From contig OY728143.1 of assembly GCA_963277665.1 (NCBI GenBank), positions 232,925,591-232,989,590 on the forward strand: 64,000 nucleotides of DNA. The letters run 5' to 3'. Position numbers and translations under genes: made by a program. This stretch comes from Viscum album (lineage: Eukaryota > Streptophyta > Magnoliopsida > Santalales > Viscaceae). Positions 61,771 through 64,000 of the stretch are shown in pieces (position 1 is the stretch's first letter; each line of letters begins with the position of its first letter). Below the pieces are notes generated by a model. That model saw only the letters and a program-made list of their open reading frames with translations. It was not told the DNA's origin and searched no databases.

Positions 61771-64000
61771 CATGATCGAGAAAGTAAATTCCAAGGGAAT
61801 CAATTCATTATACCCAATATAATGATCATGAAAATGAAGGAGTTTCTTGGTCTTTTGTGACCACTAAATATGGATTCTAAATCCCCAAACTCTTATTCTC
61901 CAAAATATCAATTCTTGTGATCTCTAATAAATAATTGAATTTATAGCTCACCAGCTTATCCGACTTGGAAATCTCCAAAATAAAAAGATAATCCCTTATA
62001 TTATTATATCATAATGGAGTTAATGAATAAGTTTATTAGAGGAAATACCACCCTTAACAAATATTACTGTTCATTTTAATCTGAATCCAACCCCACTATG
62101 ATAACTACTCTTTTATATGTATACCAAATTAGATGAACCATCCATGATTTAGATATTGAAAACCCATATATCATCATCTTTTATTTCCTCCTAAAAATAA
62201 AATCCAATTTCATTATAGTAAAATTAGTGGAAATATCCATCATCATAATAATTTTTTCTCATATATAAAAAAATTCCTCATCATAATGGTATCTACTAAA
62301 AAACTGGAAGTCATCAATTATGAATATAATACAATTGATTTCCCAAGAACTAAAAAATTGAAATTTAATTTCAAAAAATCACTATTCTTTTTCGAAACCC
62401 TAGAAATGTTCTATGGAACATCATTAATACATCACCAATTATATAGTCAATAAATTTTAAAATCGAATTACACAATTTACAATCATCATATTCCATAATA
62501 ATTAATCCAATTATTCCCATGTAACAACACAACCATAGCCCAACCCCAAGGGTAATGTAAGGGTAATTGCACATTGATCTGGAAATAAAATATCAAAATC
62601 ACATGATGAATCATTTAGATCCCATTAACATGATGAAAGAAAGAAAATTAAAAAGAAAAAAGACTATAAAAACACTTAATGACACGCCATCACCTATTTC
62701 CCTCACTATAAAGATCCTAATTCCTTTTAGTCAGACCATTACATTGACTAAAAATTTCATTTAAATGGATTCTGAAATTATTTACATATTTAAATCTGAT
62801 AATTTATATATCCCCCTCTGATTATATTAATCATACCCATATGTATATATCATGTCATATGAAATTTTATATTTATAAGAGATATCATAGGACCATTGGA
62901 ATCTATTCAAATCAATTGTACAATACCAATAAGTAAATGATATAGGGACCTTTATGGTTCCACGAAAAATAGGGATTTTTAAAATTGACTATGCTCTAAT
63001 TGACCTTGTAGCCTTGGTAATTATTACACTCAAATATATATTGTATAACATTGGTATATGTCTCATCCACCCAATAAGTTAGTTACCATATTATCCAATT
63101 TAATCACAACAAGTCTTAATATAATAATTGAGGATATTATTTTCTAGGCTAATGATATTATATTCCAAGATGATTTATGTTTCCATGACATATAAGGTGA
63201 TATTTCTACATTTTGAACTCAATTGTTTCTTCAAATACTATTCATAATGTCACATTGAATATAAATTTATATTAATTCTGACATATTAGATATGTTAATT
63301 TTTGACCAACTGGTTATGTTCAAAAAATTTATAGCCTTGTGGTACCCATTTCAGGATAAATCTATATTTTCAGTCAATTATTATAAATAATCATCAAGGA
63401 AATGATTAAACATTGTTTATCCATGATTTTATTGTGTTAATGATTGATTATTTATTGAAAATTAACCCATCATTAACTGAATTGTAAATAGAGAAGTTAA
63501 TGTTTCCCTTCAATTTATAAACTACATTGATTTATAGTTTCTAAGAAACAATCTTGAATACCATCTCACATTTTTTTCTCTATAGGTCTACCTTGGACAA
63601 AACTAAGAAAAAAAATCATAACAAAATTGATGAACATTCCATATTCTTATGTTATGTAGCCCATTAAAGAAATATTAAACTTATATAAAACATATTTATA
63701 TACACTTGAAGTAGAATTCAATTTCCATGATCCCTCATCCCAAATTATTATATCTAATGATCTTTTTGAAAGAAAAGATTCTAAACATAATCAGGTATTA
63801 GAGTAAATAATATCCATATGTTATACCCTAGATGACATATGAGGCATCAAACCTACAATTTCAATTCATCATATCCATCATGAATAATCAAAAAAACAAA
63901 TCAGGAAACCTAAGAGAAAACACAATCCACTCATAGTGGATATATTTACAAAAGAGTTTAAAAAGCCTCACTAACCTGGTATTATCCACCCAATATCTGA
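61771..64000 (+). mobile_element. Athila/Tat-like element, downstream gag/pol region, mostly unreadable
   Basis: Continues the element to the window edge, where the rest of Gag and the protease should lie. A run with NIPYSYVM then PIKEILNLYK (about 63630-63690, one stop between) weakly resembles the INIPF.EALEQMP.Y.KF.KEIL motif that precedes the protease in this group. I could not read a zinc knuckle or protease. The open frames at 62371-62574 (minus) and 62567-62764 (plus) are not supported as genes. Confidence 0.4.

Overview
This window holds no recognisable host gene, tRNA, rRNA or CRISPR array. It is nuclear DNA of a seed plant, made entirely of LTR retrotransposons in different states of decay. 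The plant evidence is Ty1/copia and Ty3/gypsy elements of plant lineages, primer-binding sites matching initiator tRNA-Met and an Athila/Tat-type site, and long, very AT-rich, CpG-poor stretches of old repeat. Such slow removal of dead elements suggests a large plant genome; I cannot name the species. Boundaries below were aligned by eye and may be off by a few bases, or by tens of bases in the oldest parts.

Layout. (1) 1-1967: left-truncated, young-looking Ty1/copia element on the minus strand (start of gag, PBS, complete 1.75-kb LTR with a GC-rich minisatellite). (2) 1968 to about 53202: a head-to-tail array of one very old minus-strand family, called X here, in the order LTR-internal-LTR-internal-LTR-internal-LTR. 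Internal regions are short (2.76, 2.65 and 2.64 kb) with no readable pol, while LTRs are 4.5 to 9.4 kb once later insertions are removed. Each LTR keeps one conserved TATA block about 1.31-1.33 kb from its upstream end and one or two blocks of three roughly 190-bp tandem repeats. X looks like a large non-autonomous derivative (LARD-like) of a Del/Tekay-type gypsy element.

(3) Nested in X: Element I (9331-20281, minus), a complete but dead Del/Tekay-like chromovirus with 3.0-3.1-kb LTRs, PBS, PPT, gag, protease, RT, RNase H, integrase, chromodomain remnant and a near-matching 5-bp target duplication; Element II (42689-52952, plus), an older relative with 2.83-kb LTRs; and a tRNA-related SINE-like insertion at about 38301-38680.

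(4) 53203-60702: X-like internal sequence, then an X LTR-like segment around 54770-55500, then AT-rich sequence I could not assign, part of which must be the 5' LTR of the next element. (5) 60703-64000: the 5' part of an Athila/Tat-like gypsy element on the plus strand, with a divergent PBS and a frameshifted but clearly recognisable gag.

Nothing here appears able to make a complete functional protein. The interest lies in the architecture: a tandem LTR array, LTRs that expanded inside R/U5, and nucleosome-sized repeat triplets kept at a fixed place in each LTR unit.
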